DNA from: Moraxellaceae bacterium
Lineage (GTDB): Bacteria; Pseudomonadota; Gammaproteobacteria; Pseudomonadales; Moraxellaceae
Direction: 5' to 3'
Assembly (NCBI GenBank): GCA_030680295.1
Contig: JAUXVU010000033.1
Coordinates: forward strand, 62,001-126,000
Length of the DNA stretch: 64,000 nt
Below the pieces are notes generated by a model. The model was given only the letters and a program-made list of their open reading frames with translations. It ran no database searches and was not told where the DNA came from. A program made the position numbers and the translations under genes. This document shows positions 30,796 to 39,491 of this stretch, piece by piece. Each line of letters begins with the position of its first letter. Within the stretch, counting starts at the first letter, position 1.

Positions 30796-31781
30796 CCACA
30801 ATGCAACTCTTTGGCATGGAAGTTTCCCCTTATGCCGTAAAAGTCCGCGCTCTACTTCGCCATAAAGGCATTGCTCACCAATGGCTACCGCGCTCACGAC
30901 GTTATGAAAGCGCATTTCGTGCCAAAGCTAAGTTGCCACTTATTCCACTACTGGTCATTGATGAAGAGGCCTTCCAAGACTCCACACCTATTCTTGATAT
31001 GCTGGAGCAACGTTACCCGACAAACTCGATTCACTTGGCTGATGCCAGCATGAACTGGCTTTCACGCGCCTTAGAAGAAGCCGCGGATGAATGGGCCGTT
31101 AAACCAATGTTTCATTATCGTTGGCAGTATGAGGCTGACCGCATCAATGCAGGCATGCGAATTGCCCGTGCCAGTGTTGAACCCGGCACAGACCCAGCTC
31201 CATTTGCCGGGATGATCTCTGCTCACTTAATGACGCGACTGCCAACACTGGGCTGCACCGATCATAACAAAGCCGTGCTTGAATCGTATGTGATGCGCGG
31301 GGCTGCACTGATCGATGAACATATGAAAAATCGCGCTTATTTATTTGGTGGGCAACTGTCTTATGCCGATTTAGGCTTGGGTTGCATGTATTACCAGCTA
31401 ATGTCCGACCCTACTCCACGTGCCCTACTACAGCCTTATGTAGCCTTGCAAGACTGGGTGATGCGCTGCATGAATCCTACCGATCAAGGTGATGCAGAAC
31501 CAATGACGAACTTGCTACCAACCTTAGCGCCGATCTTGGCTCATGAGCTTCAACATCATTACTTGCCATGGGCACAGGAAAATACAAAAGCATTTGCTAA
31601 CGAACACTCCGATTTCACTTGCTCACTTGGGTCGACTTCAGTGACGTATACCCAACCAACTCAAAAGTATTCCGTTAAATCATTTGCTCAATTACAGGCG
31701 ACATGGCAAGCCTTAACTCCCGCGCAACAGCAAACACTGTTAGCCACCCTACCTTGGCTGAACGACCTCACCAAAAGTTAG
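30792..31781 (+). CDS. Glutathione S-transferase-like protein
   Basis: 329 residues. The N-terminal 80 are a thioredoxin-like GST domain (LFGMEVSPYAVKVRALLRHKG and DSTPILDMLEQRYP, the glutathione-binding cis-Pro and Asp-Ser area). The helical C-terminal domain is longer than in normal GSTs (200-230 residues). The first half of the glutathione motif has Ser-Pro-Tyr in place of a Cys-Pro-Tyr active site. Coupled to the thermonuclease by a four-base overlap. Substrate unknown. Confidence 0.82.
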   Translation: MTTMQLFGMEVSPYAVKVRALLRHKGIAHQWLPRSRRYESAFRAKAKLPLIPLLVIDEEAFQDSTPILDMLEQRYPTNSIHLADASMNWLSRALEEAADEWAVKPMFHYRWQYEADRINAGMRIARASVEPGTDPAPFAGMISAHLMTRLPTLGCTDHNKAVLESYVMRGAALIDEHMKNRAYLFGGQLSYADLGLGCMYYQLMSDPTPRALLQPYVALQDWVMRCMNPTDQGDAEPMTNLLPTLAPILAHELQHHYLPWAQENTKAFANEHSDFTCSLGSTSVTYTQPTQKYSVKSFAQLQATWQALTPAQQQTLLATLPWLNDLTKS

Positions 31782-31783
31782 GC

Positions 31784-31809
31784 AAAAAAAAGGGCGGCTT
31801 GCGCCGCCC
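31784..31809 (-). terminator. Intrinsic terminator of the phasin-like gene
   Basis: On the minus strand GGGCGGC, loop GCAA, GCCGCCC, then eight T. It is 70 bases past the phasin stop and oriented for it; on the plus strand no T-run follows the stem. Confidence 0.88.
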
Positions 31810-31878
31810 CAAGAGGGTTTCACCATTCAGCATACGCGGGCTAGCTGCTCGCGCAGGTACAACATTCAACAGTACTAA

Positions 31879-32238
31879 TTAAGCAGCGCGCTGTTCGCCT
31901 TTAGCGACCAGTTCGTTAAACAGTTTCTGAGCTTCAGCAACCAGCTTCTCACCTTCAGCTTTAGCATCAATAGCTTGCAGTTTGCCTTTCAGCTCTTCTG
32001 CTTTCGCTTTGAAATCAATCGCTTTCAGCTTTTCGGCTTCAGCTTTAACGTCAACAGCTTGCAGTTTGCCTTTCAGCTCTTCTGCTTTAGCTTTAACGTC
32101 AACAGCTTGCAGCTTCTCGCCTTCAGCTTTCAGTACTTCAACGAGGCCCAAGCCTGCGAGGTATACTTGACGACCAACATTTTTTACACGTACTAATACG
32201 TCTTGTTGTGCTTCAACCAGATTCTTAAGTTCGCCCAT
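31879..32238 (-). CDS. Phasin-like, repeat-rich helical protein
   Basis: 119 residues, strongly helical and rich in Ala, Lys and Glu. The N-terminal VKNVGRQVYLAGLGLVE resembles PhaF/PhaI-type phasins that coat polyhydroxyalkanoate granules. The rest is four imperfect repeats of about 15 residues built on LQAVDVKAKAEELKGK, with matching DNA repeats at about 31970-32125. A good ribosome site (AGGAGATGG) precedes the ATG and a strong terminator follows, so it is monocistronic and probably well expressed. No PHA synthase is in the window, so the granule role is inferred. Confidence 0.72.
   Translation of the reverse strand: MGELKNLVEAQQDVLVRVKNVGRQVYLAGLGLVEVLKAEGEKLQAVDVKAKAEELKGKLQAVDVKAEAEKLKAIDFKAKAEELKGKLQAIDAKAEGEKLVAEAQKLFNELVAKGEQRAA
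31970..32125. repeat. Imperfect internal repeats within the phasin-like gene
   Basis: Near-identical units such as AGCTTTAACGTCAACAGCTT recur in this stretch and encode the alternating KAKAEELKGK and KAEAEKLK blocks. Such units can expand or contract by recombination. Confidence 0.7.
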
Positions 32239-32413
32239 TTTCCATCTCCTAGTGAGTTTGAGTTAAACCAGATGCGCCTGTGAAACATTCAACAAGCAAT
32301 GCCTGCATCTCTTGAAACGAATAATAGGGAAGTTGCGATGGGGAATAAGCAAAAATTGTCAGACAATAAGACAGCTTTCATCAACTATTTGTGACTGAGC
32401 GTTCACTCAAATC

Positions 32414-32440
32414 AAAACGGGCACATTGCGTGCCCGTTTT
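32414..32440. terminator. Intrinsic terminator after ppa
   Basis: AAAACGGGCAC, loop ATTGC, GTGCCCGTTTT. Perfect 11-bp stem with A/T tracts on both sides, 19 bases downstream of the ppa stop on the minus strand; it also separates ppa from the phasin promoter region at 32239-32413. Confidence 0.85.
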
Positions 32441-32458
32441 TAACACCACATAAAGTGC

Positions 32459-32983
32459 TTACTTAACAGCAGCCACTGACTTTACAATCTCAGTGCGAGC
32501 CGCATCAGCACCTTCCCAACCAGAGATTTTGACCCACTTGCCGGGCTCTAAATCTTTGTAATGTGTGAAAAAGTGCTCAATTTGCTGCAACAGCAAAGGC
32601 GGAAGGTCGCTGTATTCTTTGACATTTTTGTAGATTGGCGTCAACTTGTCATGCGGCACAGCAATCAACTTAGCGTCAATTCCAGAGTCATCTTCCATTT
32701 TCAACACACCCACGGCACGGCAACGAATCACAGCACCCGGCACCACGGGATACGGTGTTACCACCAACACGTCTAGCGGATCACCATCTTCAGATAGCGT
32801 CTGCGGGATATAACCGTAGTTGGCCGGGTAAAACATGGCTGTGCCCATAAAGCGATCAACCACCAGCGCATCAGCATCTTTATCGATTTCATATTTGATC
32901 GGCGCATAGTTGGCCGGAATCTCGATAACAACATTGATGTCATTGGGCAGATCCTTGCCTGCCGGGATATTGTTGTAGCTCAT
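32459..32983 (-). CDS. ppa: Inorganic pyrophosphatase
   Basis: Soluble family I pyrophosphatase that hydrolyses PPi and so drives biosynthetic reactions. The metal-binding signature DGDPLDVLV is present, along with [15 protein letters not shown]. With the ATG at 32983 the length is 174 residues (E. coli 176). A longer frame to 33031 overlaps the decarboxylase. It lies ten bases after that gene and is followed by a terminator. Confidence 0.96.
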   Translation of the reverse strand: MSYNNIPAGKDLPNDINVVIEIPANYAPIKYEIDKDADALVVDRFMGTAMFYPANYGYIPQTLSEDGDPLDVLVVTPYPVVPGAVIRCRAVGVLKMEDDSGIDAKLIAVPHDKLTPIYKNVKEYSDLPPLLLQQIEHFFTHYKDLEPGKWVKISGWEGADAARTEIVKSVAAVK

Positions 32984-32993
32984 AACAGCACTC

Positions 32994-34163
32994 TCAATCG
33001 ACGTAGTAAGTTTGCAGCGGAGGAAAACCATTGAACTCTACCGAACTATAAGAGTTGGTGTAAGCGCCAGTAGTCATCCAATATAAACGATCGCCCACCG
33101 CCAAATTTAATGGCAGGTGGTAATTAGCTTGCTCATACATAATGTCGGTGGAGTCACAGGTTGGACCAGCCAACACAACATTACCTTCATTGCTGCGATC
33201 GGTCATTTTCTCGGTATAAATAGGATACTTAATGGCTTCACCCATAGTTTCCATCAGACCTTGGAACAAGCCTACATCGGTATAAACCCAGCGCTTTAAG
33301 TCAGTGCGCGACTTGCGAGAAATCAGCACGACTTCAGACACCAGCACACCCGACTCACCAACTAAAGAGCGGCCCGGCTCCAAAATAATCGTTGGCATAT
33401 CATCGCCGTGGTCATCCTTCAGATAACGCAGAATTTCTTGAGCATAGGTCTGGATGGTGTTGACCTCAGAAATATAGTTAGCTGGGAAGCCGCCACCCAT
33501 ATTGATCATTTGCAGCGCAATACCTTCTTCATACTTCATCCAGTCGAACATGTACTTCACTTTCGACAAGGCCGCATCCCACACCGCAATATCTTTTTGC
33601 TGCGAACCCACATGGAATGAAATGCCATATGGCACTAAACCAAGCTGCTTGGCCTGCACTAACAAATCAATGGCCATGTCAGGGTGGCAACCAAATTTAC
33701 GCGACAGCGGCCACTCAGCTGTTTCGCCACCTTCTACCAAAATACGTACAAACACATTTGAGCCTGGCGCAAACTCAGCAATATTTTGCAGATCGGACTT
33801 GGAGTCCGTTGCATACAGGCGAATACCCTTTTCATAGGCGTATTTCACATGTGCCGCCTTCTTAATGGTGTTGCCATAAGAAATACGATCGGGCGACACA
33901 CCAGCATCAAGCACTTTGTTTAATTCAAAAATAGACGCGCAGTCAAAGTTAGAACCTAAATCTCTCAGTAGATTAATGACAGGCTCGCCAGGATTAGCCT
34001 TCAACGCGTAATGCACAATCGCTGCTGGAAATACCGACTTCAGCTCTTCATATTTTTGCTTAATGATTTCTAAATCGACCACCAAAAAAGGGGTTTCTTT
34101 GGTGTCAGCCAATTCTTTAATTTTTTTCCACTCACGATCTGAGCAGTAGTCAGCGAGTTGCAT
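32994..34163 (-). CDS. Fold-III PLP-dependent ornithine/lysine decarboxylase
   Basis: Decarboxylase of the eukaryote-like ODC type, making putrescine or cadaverine. The PLP lysine is in VHYALKANP, followed by [21 protein letters not shown] and the CDSTD motif whose cysteine contributes from the partner subunit of the dimer. The 389 residues from the ATG at 34163 are normal; a TTG-started extension to 34256 would add an unlikely hydrophobic leader. Ornithine versus lysine preference cannot be settled by eye. Upstream of ppa, ten bases apart, so the two are probably co-transcribed. Confidence 0.88.
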   Translation of the reverse strand: MQLADYCSDREWKKIKELADTKETPFLVVDLEIIKQKYEELKSVFPAAIVHYALKANPGEPVINLLRDLGSNFDCASIFELNKVLDAGVSPDRISYGNTIKKAAHVKYAYEKGIRLYATDSKSDLQNIAEFAPGSNVFVRILVEGGETAEWPLSRKFGCHPDMAIDLLVQAKQLGLVPYGISFHVGSQQKDIAVWDAALSKVKYMFDWMKYEEGIALQMINMGGGFPANYISEVNTIQTYAQEILRYLKDDHGDDMPTIILEPGRSLVGESGVLVSEVVLISRKSRTDLKRWVYTDVGLFQGLMETMGEAIKYPIYTEKMTDRSNEGNVVLAGPTCDSTDIMYEQANYHLPLNLAVGDRLYWMTTGAYTNSYSSVEFNGFPPLQTYYVD

Positions 34164-34256
34164 AGCATCATTCCAACTTAAGAAAACAAAGACAAAAGCC
34201 CCTAGTGAGACGGCCCAGACCATAATGGCGAATGGCTGTCCTCTAGAGGCCCCCAA

Positions 34257-34283
34257 GCTGTCAGGTTGCAGTTCACTGACAGC
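34257..34283 (-). other. Hairpin in the region upstream of the decarboxylase gene
   Basis: GCTGTCAG and CTGACAGC form a perfect 8-bp inverted repeat around 11 bases, about 94 bases before the decarboxylase ATG. A second, weaker GC-rich pairing (CGCCGG with CCGGGCG) lies at about 34302-34322. No T-run follows, so this is leader structure, a termination remnant or an operator. Confidence 0.4.
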
Positions 34284-34358
34284 GCAAGGTTAAAGCCTTA
34301 GCGCCGGACAATCAACCGGGCGAAGCACTTACAGCATGAAGATTTTGCGACAAAACCC

Positions 34359-35747
34359 TTATAAATTTGCCTCCGCGTACTCCGCCAAGACCGACCGAGG
34401 TACACCATGCAACTGTAAGTGCCCGCCATGCGCAAAACCCTTAAAGCGCTCACACATATACGTCAGGCCAGAGCTGGTTGGCGTCAGGTATGGCGTGTCA
34501 ATTTGCGCCAAGTTACCTAAACAAATCACCTTCGAGCCTTCACCCGCTCGCGTAATAATGGCTTTCATTTGATGTGGCGTTAAATTTTGGCACTCATCAA
34601 TCAAAATCAGCGACTTTTGGAAGCTGCGACCACGAATATAGTTCAGTGCTTTAAACTGGATATTGGCGCGCTCTTTAACGTATTCCACCGAGCCTTTAGG
34701 GCTTTCATCATGCAAATGCAGCGCTTCGATATTATCGCTAATGGCTCCTAACCACGGGTCCATCTTCTCTTCTTCAGTACCGGGCAAAAAACCATGCTCT
34801 TCGGCTAGTGGTGGTGTTGAACGTGTGGCAATAATTTTATTAAAACGCTTTTCTTCAATACTTTGCTCAATAGCCGTGGCCAACGCCAAAATCGTTTTAC
34901 CTGACCCTGCAGGACCGGTTAATGACACCAAATGCACTAGTGGATCACGCAGCAAATCCAGCGCCATAGCTTGCAGAATATTGTGTGGCCGCAAACCCCA
35001 TACTTGTTGATTCATTAGACGATCATGATTCAAATCACGCAGTACAATTAAATCATCCGCCACACTCAGCACACGACCAATAAAGCCCTGCTCATCCATC
35101 AAAAACTGATTCACAAAGACCGGGTCGGTCCAATCACCACGCTTTAAATAATGTCTCGTTTCACCCATTGCCTGTACGGTTTCAACACGATTAAATTTGT
35201 CCCAAAACGAGCCAGGAAACTCGGCATAACCTTTAGACAACTGTGTGATGTCAGATACCAACTGGTCGTTGGTGTAATCCTCAGAGGCCAAACCACAGGC
35301 ACGTGCCTTTAGCCGCATATTGATATCTTTAGTCACCAATACGATACGCGTATGCTGATCAGCAACCTGCAAGGAAACCAGCAAATTAATGATTTTATTA
35401 TCATTTAATGAGTTATTCAGCGTTTGAACGCCACCTTCAGGCTGATCCATTAGCACCGACATGGTTCCTTCATACACTCGCTGTGCATCACGCCAAATAG
35501 GCACACCTTGGCGAATTTGTTCAGGCTCAGCCTCGCCCAGCACACGGTCGATCATACGAATGGCGGCACGACATTCAGCCGCAACAGACGCTTTACCAGA
35601 CTTGAGTTTGTCTAACTCCTCCAAAACAGTCATGGGAATAAGCACATGGTGCTCTTCGAAATTGAGTAAGGCGTTGGGGTCGTGAATCAGAACATTGGTA
35701 TCGAGAACATAAGCTTTACGGCGGGGGTCATCAATGCGCTTTATCAT
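34359..35747 (-). CDS. PIN domain-PhoH ATPase fusion (PhoH2 type)
   Basis: 462 residues. Residues about 1-135 are a PIN nuclease domain (VLDTNVLIHDP and later acidic residues such as VTKDINMR); residues about 240-460 are a PhoH ATPase with P-loop LTGPAGSGKT near 277 and Walker B LILIDECQN. PhoH2 proteins of this type have been shown in other bacteria to unwind and cut RNA. I chose the ATG at 35747 with GGAGAG upstream. Apparently monocistronic, between the decarboxylase and the YiiX-like gene. Confidence 0.92.
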   Translation of the reverse strand: MIKRIDDPRRKAYVLDTNVLIHDPNALLNFEEHHVLIPMTVLEELDKLKSGKASVAAECRAAIRMIDRVLGEAEPEQIRQGVPIWRDAQRVYEGTMSVLMDQPEGGVQTLNNSLNDNKIINLLVSLQVADQHTRIVLVTKDINMRLKARACGLASEDYTNDQLVSDITQLSKGYAEFPGSFWDKFNRVETVQAMGETRHYLKRGDWTDPVFVNQFLMDEQGFIGRVLSVADDLIVLRDLNHDRLMNQQVWGLRPHNILQAMALDLLRDPLVHLVSLTGPAGSGKTILALATAIEQSIEEKRFNKIIATRSTPPLAEEHGFLPGTEEEKMDPWLGAISDNIEALHLHDESPKGSVEYVKERANIQFKALNYIRGRSFQKSLILIDECQNLTPHQMKAIITRAGEGSKVICLGNLAQIDTPYLTPTSSGLTYMCERFKGFAHGGHLQLHGVPRSVLAEYAEANL

Positions 35748-35852
35748 GCAGCACTCTCCGAGTGTAGATGGCGTCAAGGCAACGGCATCTACTGCTAAAA
35801 CTAACGCAAGCTAATGCCATAAATAAACAGTTTTTTTAGTTAAATCGACTAG

Positions 35853-36512
35853 TCACACGGACAACAGACAAGCGGGGGACAAAGCACCTTTTAACATCGG
35901 CAAATTTGATTCACCGGCAAAGTCTCTTGGCACATAATGACGTGCTGGCAGGTCAGAGGGCAGCAAGCGCCAGCGACGATAAACTTCAGCGACCAACTCA
36001 CTGCAAAAACCACCGCGCTGAAAGGCAATACCTTCGTCAGCGCCTCTTACCCATGCACTAATGTGAGCACGAACAAAGTTGCGATACGGCTTCTCACACC
36101 AACCCTCAATTAGGCTTTCCAAGGTTTGTCGTGCTTCAGCATCGGTATGTACACCTTGTAATCGACGCACCGCAACCACACCGGGATAACTCGCCACACG
36201 CTCATCCAAAGACACCATCTGGACACCATCAAATGGACAGCCCTGAAAGATGTCATGAACTTTACTGGCACGTGTAGCTTCCCATAACAGCGGTGTTTGT
36301 GGCATTTCCGGCAGACGTACAACCAGGCCCACATGCGACCAGCGACTGCCAGTACAACCACGTACAACACGGGCAGCTAGGCTACGGCCTGAAAACAATA
36401 TCAGGTCACCAGTTTTTAATTGTTCGCGCAGGTGTGAGTATGGTTTAGACGGCAAAACGACCGGGTCATCCACGGCTGCTTGCCAAGAAAATGTCAAAGC
36501 GGCTTTTTTCAT
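35853..36512 (-). CDS. YiiX-like permuted papain-fold protein
   Basis: About 219 residues resembling the permuted NlpC/P60 (YiiX/YebB) group of cysteine hydrolases. The order is His first (SRWSHVGLVV) and Cys later (RGGFCSELVAEVYRRW), as expected for a permuted fold, with the LKTGDLILF entry motif. No signal peptide is seen. The start is unclear: the longest frame opens with TTG (36542), and ATG codons lie at 36524 and 36512, none with a good ribosome site; the 36524 ATG is inside an inverted repeat. Substrates of this group may be amide or thioester bonds of peptides or lipids; none can be assigned here. Confidence 0.8.
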   Translation of the reverse strand: MKKAALTFSWQAAVDDPVVLPSKPYSHLREQLKTGDLILFSGRSLAARVVRGCTGSRWSHVGLVVRLPEMPQTPLLWEATRASKVHDIFQGCPFDGVQMVSLDERVASYPGVVAVRRLQGVHTDAEARQTLESLIEGWCEKPYRNFVRAHISAWVRGADEGIAFQRGGFCSELVAEVYRRWRLLPSDLPARHYVPRDFAGESNLPMLKGALSPACLLSV

Positions 36513-36520
36513 GTCCGCGA

Positions 36521-36539
36521 TCATGTCGTAGCGACATGA
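36521..36539. promoter_or_regulatory. Inverted repeat over the YiiX-like gene start
   Basis: TCATGTCG, TAG, CGACATGA: an 8-bp perfect dyad with a three-base spacer covering one candidate start codon. It could be an operator or a hairpin that hides the start. Confidence 0.4.
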
Positions 36540-36635
36540 CAAGTACCTGACGATTTGATGTATTTTTGATGACGGCTATTGGCGCCACATAAAGTCAGCC
36601 CTAGAATCCTGCCACACCTATTGCGGAGAGCCCTC

Positions 36636-36947
36636 GTGAGCCAATTTGATAATGTCAGCGTCAGCAAAAAAGCCAATGTTTACTTTGATGGCCGCTGCGT
36701 CAGCCATGCTATTACCTTAGCCAATGGCGAAAAGAAAACCGTGGGCGTCATTTTCCCCTCAACGCTGACCTTTAACACGGCAGCAGCCGAAGTAATGGAA
36801 ATTATCTCTGGCCGTTGCCGTGTTTTGCAGAAAGACGCCAGTGAATGGCAGGAGTATGGTGCTGGGCAAGAGTTCCACGTGCCTGCCAACTCCAGCTTTC
36901 AAATTGAAACACTGGAGTTAGTCGACTACGTTTGCCATTTTGCCTAA
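36636..36947 (+). CDS. ppnP: Pyrimidine/purine nucleoside phosphorylase PpnP
   Basis: Small cupin-fold enzyme (E. coli YaiE/PpnP) that phosphorolyses several nucleosides. The 103 residues include VGVIFPSTLTFNT, VMEIISGRCRV and EFHVPANSSFQ. The start is a GTG with GGAGAG seven bases upstream; the longer frame from 36579 has no ribosome site. The stop overlaps the crcB stop on the other strand (CTAA). Confidence 0.9.
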   Translation: MSQFDNVSVSKKANVYFDGRCVSHAITLANGEKKTVGVIFPSTLTFNTAAAEVMEIISGRCRVLQKDASEWQEYGAGQEFHVPANSSFQIETLELVDYVCHFA

Positions 36948-37327
36948 GACTTGAGTGCTGCAACGGTGGCAAAACCCGCCACCGTTAGCAAAATTGAACC
37001 AAACAAATGCAGTGAAATATGGCTAATCGCTGGCAGCCATAACTGACGCTGCATCATGCTCACCGCTTCCAATGAAAATGTGGAAAACGTCGTTAAACCA
37101 CCCAGCAAGCCAGTAATCAACAGCAGTCGCATGGTTTCTGACCATGCTGGATTGGCTGCAAACAGTGCCGCCAAGATGCCCACTACATAAGCACCCAGCC
37201 AATTAGCCAGCAAGGTCCCTGCCGGCAGCATCGGCCACAAGCCATTAAACCCAGTTGAAAACAACCAGCGTAATAAGCCACCTAAAGCAGCCCCTATCGC
37301 CACCGCCAACGCCGCTAGCCACGTCAT
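36944..37327 (-). CDS. crcB: Fluoride channel CrcB/Fluc
   Basis: Small membrane protein that exports fluoride as a dual-topology dimer. The 127 residues have four hydrophobic segments and the family motif GLLGGLTTFSTFSLE. It follows mpl by three bases, so it is likely translated from the mpl message. There is no leader of its own, hence no place for a private fluoride riboswitch. Confidence 0.93.
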   Translation of the reverse strand: MTWLAALAVAIGAALGGLLRWLFSTGFNGLWPMLPAGTLLANWLGAYVVGILAALFAANPAWSETMRLLLITGLLGGLTTFSTFSLEAVSMMQRQLWLPAISHISLHLFGSILLTVAGFATVAALKS

Positions 37328-37330
37328 GAC

Positions 37331-38704
37331 TTAAGCACCTAATGCCGTTAATAGACGCTGATGAATGCCACCAAAACCGCCATTACTCATAATCACTACC
37401 GCATCACCAGACTTAGCTTCGGTCACGATACGGCCAATAATGTCATCTATCGAACTCATCAACTGGGCCGGCACTTGGCTCGCCGCTACGACCGCATTTA
37501 AGTCCCAATCAATACCAGCAGGCTGATACCAGATCACCTCATCAGCTGCACTGGCAGAGTCCGCCAGCCCTGCTTTATGAACACCTAAGCGCATAGTGTT
37601 AGAGCGCGGCTCAATCACCGCCCAGATACGACGATCACCTAACTGCGCACGCAAACCTGTCAACGTGGTGCGAATAGCCGTTGGGTGATGAGCAAAGTCG
37701 TCGTATATCGTGATGCCCTGCACTGTGCCCAGCAGCTCCATACGACGCTTCACACCGGGGAAAGCCGATAACGCAGTCGCCGCTTGCTCTGCTGTCACAC
37801 CAACATGAGCAGCAGCGGCAATGGCTGCCAGACCATTACGCACATTATGCTGACCGGTCAGCGCCCAATGTACTTCTGCCACAGACTGGCCTGACTGCCA
37901 CACGGCAAAGGCACCACCATCATCCTGCAAGTTTTCAGCCTGCCAGGCAGGCGCATCAGCACCCGCTTGCGCACCAATCGCTAAATGCTGAGTGGGTGAC
38001 CAGCAGCCTTTTGCCAACACTTCAGTCAGTGCCGGTTCATCATTGGGCAATAACACCAAGCCATTACCGGGAATAGTACGAACCAAATGATGAAACTGAC
38101 GCTGAATGGCGGCCAGATCATCAAAGATATCGGCGTGATCAAATTCGAGATTATTTAAAATGGCGGTGCGTGGTGCGTAATGTACAAATTTCGAGCGCTT
38201 ATCAAAAAAAGCTGAATCGTACTCATCTGCTTCGACCACAAAATAACGGCCATCACCAAGGCGAGCACTGGCATCAAAACCCTGCGGCACACCACCAATC
38301 AAAAAGCCAGGCGCCAAACCAGCCTGCTCTAAAACCCAAGCCAACATTGTGGTGGTGGTAGTTTTTCCATGTGTGCCCGCGACTGCAAGAACATGGCGCC
38401 CTTGCAATACATGCTGCGCCAACCAAGCAGGCCCTGAGGTATAGAGGATGCCCTCATTTAACACATACTCAACCGCGGCATTGCCTCGGCTCATAGCATT
38501 ACCAATGACGACCAAATCTGGACGAGGCTGTAGATGCTCAGGGTGATAACCTTCGTTGAGGACAATACCCTGAGCCGCCAACTGCGTGCTCATCGGAGGA
38601 TAGACGCCGGCATCACTGCCACTAACATGATGACCCAACGCTTTTGCCAGTACCGCCAGCGACCCCATAAACGTGCCGCAAATACCTAAAATATGAATAT
38701 GCAA
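37331..38704 (-). CDS. mpl: Murein tripeptide ligase Mpl
   Basis: Attaches recycled L-Ala-gamma-D-Glu-meso-DAP to UDP-MurNAc, so part of peptidoglycan recycling. Mur-ligase signatures are HILGICGTFMG at the start, AGTHGKTTTT (near 111-119) and EADEYDSAFF. The 457 residues equal E. coli Mpl. The start is TTG with GAAGGA upstream; an ATG alignment is not available, and HIHILGIC after it fits MRIHILGIC of E. coli. It begins two bases after the stop of the upstream membrane-protein gene. Confidence 0.95.
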   Translation of the reverse strand: MHIHILGICGTFMGSLAVLAKALGHHVSGSDAGVYPPMSTQLAAQGIVLNEGYHPEHLQPRPDLVVIGNAMSRGNAAVEYVLNEGILYTSGPAWLAQHVLQGRHVLAVAGTHGKTTTTTMLAWVLEQAGLAPGFLIGGVPQGFDASARLGDGRYFVVEADEYDSAFFDKRSKFVHYAPRTAILNNLEFDHADIFDDLAAIQRQFHHLVRTIPGNGLVLLPNDEPALTEVLAKGCWSPTQHLAIGAQAGADAPAWQAENLQDDGGAFAVWQSGQSVAEVHWALTGQHNVRNGLAAIAAAAHVGVTAEQAATALSAFPGVKRRMELLGTVQGITIYDDFAHHPTAIRTTLTGLRAQLGDRRIWAVIEPRSNTMRLGVHKAGLADSASAADEVIWYQPAGIDWDLNAVVAASQVPAQLMSSIDDIIGRIVTEAKSGDAVVIMSNGGFGGIHQRLLTALGA

Positions 38705-38705
38705 A

Positions 38706-39239
38706 TCAGCTTCCTTCGGCCGCTACCGGCAAAATTTCAGGGAAAAATTGCAACGCCAAAATCATCACAATCATGAGTGGCACAAACGCAAACAGCAAAC
38801 CACGCCCACGACTAATTTCAAGTGCATGCTGGTAAATATAACCACGCGCCCACAGGCTCCAAAACGCTAAAACAATCTGTATCAACATAACCAGTGGCAG
38901 CAAGGCCTCATTGGCATTAAGCAAAAAAGTAAGTGGTGATGCCATCAGCGTAATAACCGTATCGATTATCACCAAGCCGGTAAATGTCTGCACCCAACGC
39001 ACTTGCCACTGACGACGTGACAACATGAAATACACCCATACCGCCTCAACCGCTAAGCTCATTAGGGCCAACTGCAAAATGGGCTTATCCATGCCAGGAT
39101 CGGACACTTGCTGAATCATCAGACTCAAGGCCACATTGATAAATACTAATGGCCAAATTAATTTAGGCGCATAGGGAATATCATCCGGACGCGCGCGAAA
39201 CAACATGACCTGCCAACCCATCGACAAAACCGCTTTCAT
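38706..39239 (-). CDS. Conserved-looking membrane protein of unknown function
   Basis: 177 residues with four or five predicted membrane segments (LIWPLVFINVALSLMI, LALMSLAVEAVWVYFML, TGLVIIDTVITLMASPL, LLPLVMLIQIVLAFWSLW, LLFAFVPLMIVMILAL). I do not recognise the family; the pattern is loosely like YIP1-type membrane proteins. It starts the operon with mpl and crcB, separated from mpl by one base, which suggests joint expression. No signal peptide or catalytic motif is visible. Confidence 0.7.
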   Translation of the reverse strand: MKAVLSMGWQVMLFRARPDDIPYAPKLIWPLVFINVALSLMIQQVSDPGMDKPILQLALMSLAVEAVWVYFMLSRRQWQVRWVQTFTGLVIIDTVITLMASPLTFLLNANEALLPLVMLIQIVLAFWSLWARGYIYQHALEISRGRGLLFAFVPLMIVMILALQFFPEILPVAAEGS

Positions 39240-39320
39240 GACTCACTCTTTGTAGGTAAAAAACCAGTTAGCCATTCTCGCAAGGATAACGACATCCGTC
39301 ACCCAGGAGATCGACTAAAT

Positions 39321-39446
39321 ATGTTGGAACGTGAACCACCACCCTCGAACTTTAAGCCATTAGCTAAGTTTCTACTGTTCTTATTAGCAGTGACACTCTC
39401 CATCGCCGGCGCATCATTGCTAATCGGACTTGCGATTGCTGACTGA
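39321..39446 (+). CDS. Small membrane protein (41 residues) upstream of purE
   Basis: An ATG at 39321 with AGGAGA eleven bases upstream opens a 41-codon frame ending in TGA at 39446. The N-terminal 16 residues are polar (EREPPPSNFKPLAK) and the rest is one hydrophobic helix (FLLFLLAVTLSIAGASLLIGLAIA) ending in Asp. The positive-inside pattern predicts a single-pass membrane peptide with its N-terminus in the cytoplasm. It ends 45 bases before purE. The family is unknown; the ribosome site and clean membrane helix make a real gene likely. Confidence 0.6.
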   Translation: MLEREPPPSNFKPLAKFLLFLLAVTLSIAGASLLIGLAIAD

Positions 39447-39491
39447 TTGCTGGAAAATGCGCGGTTTTCAACCGTTTCGGTAGGGCTGATT

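Noticed and set aside
37328-38706. Fluoride riboswitch expected before crcB
   Set aside because: crcB follows mpl with a three-base gap, so there is no leader in which such a riboswitch could lie.
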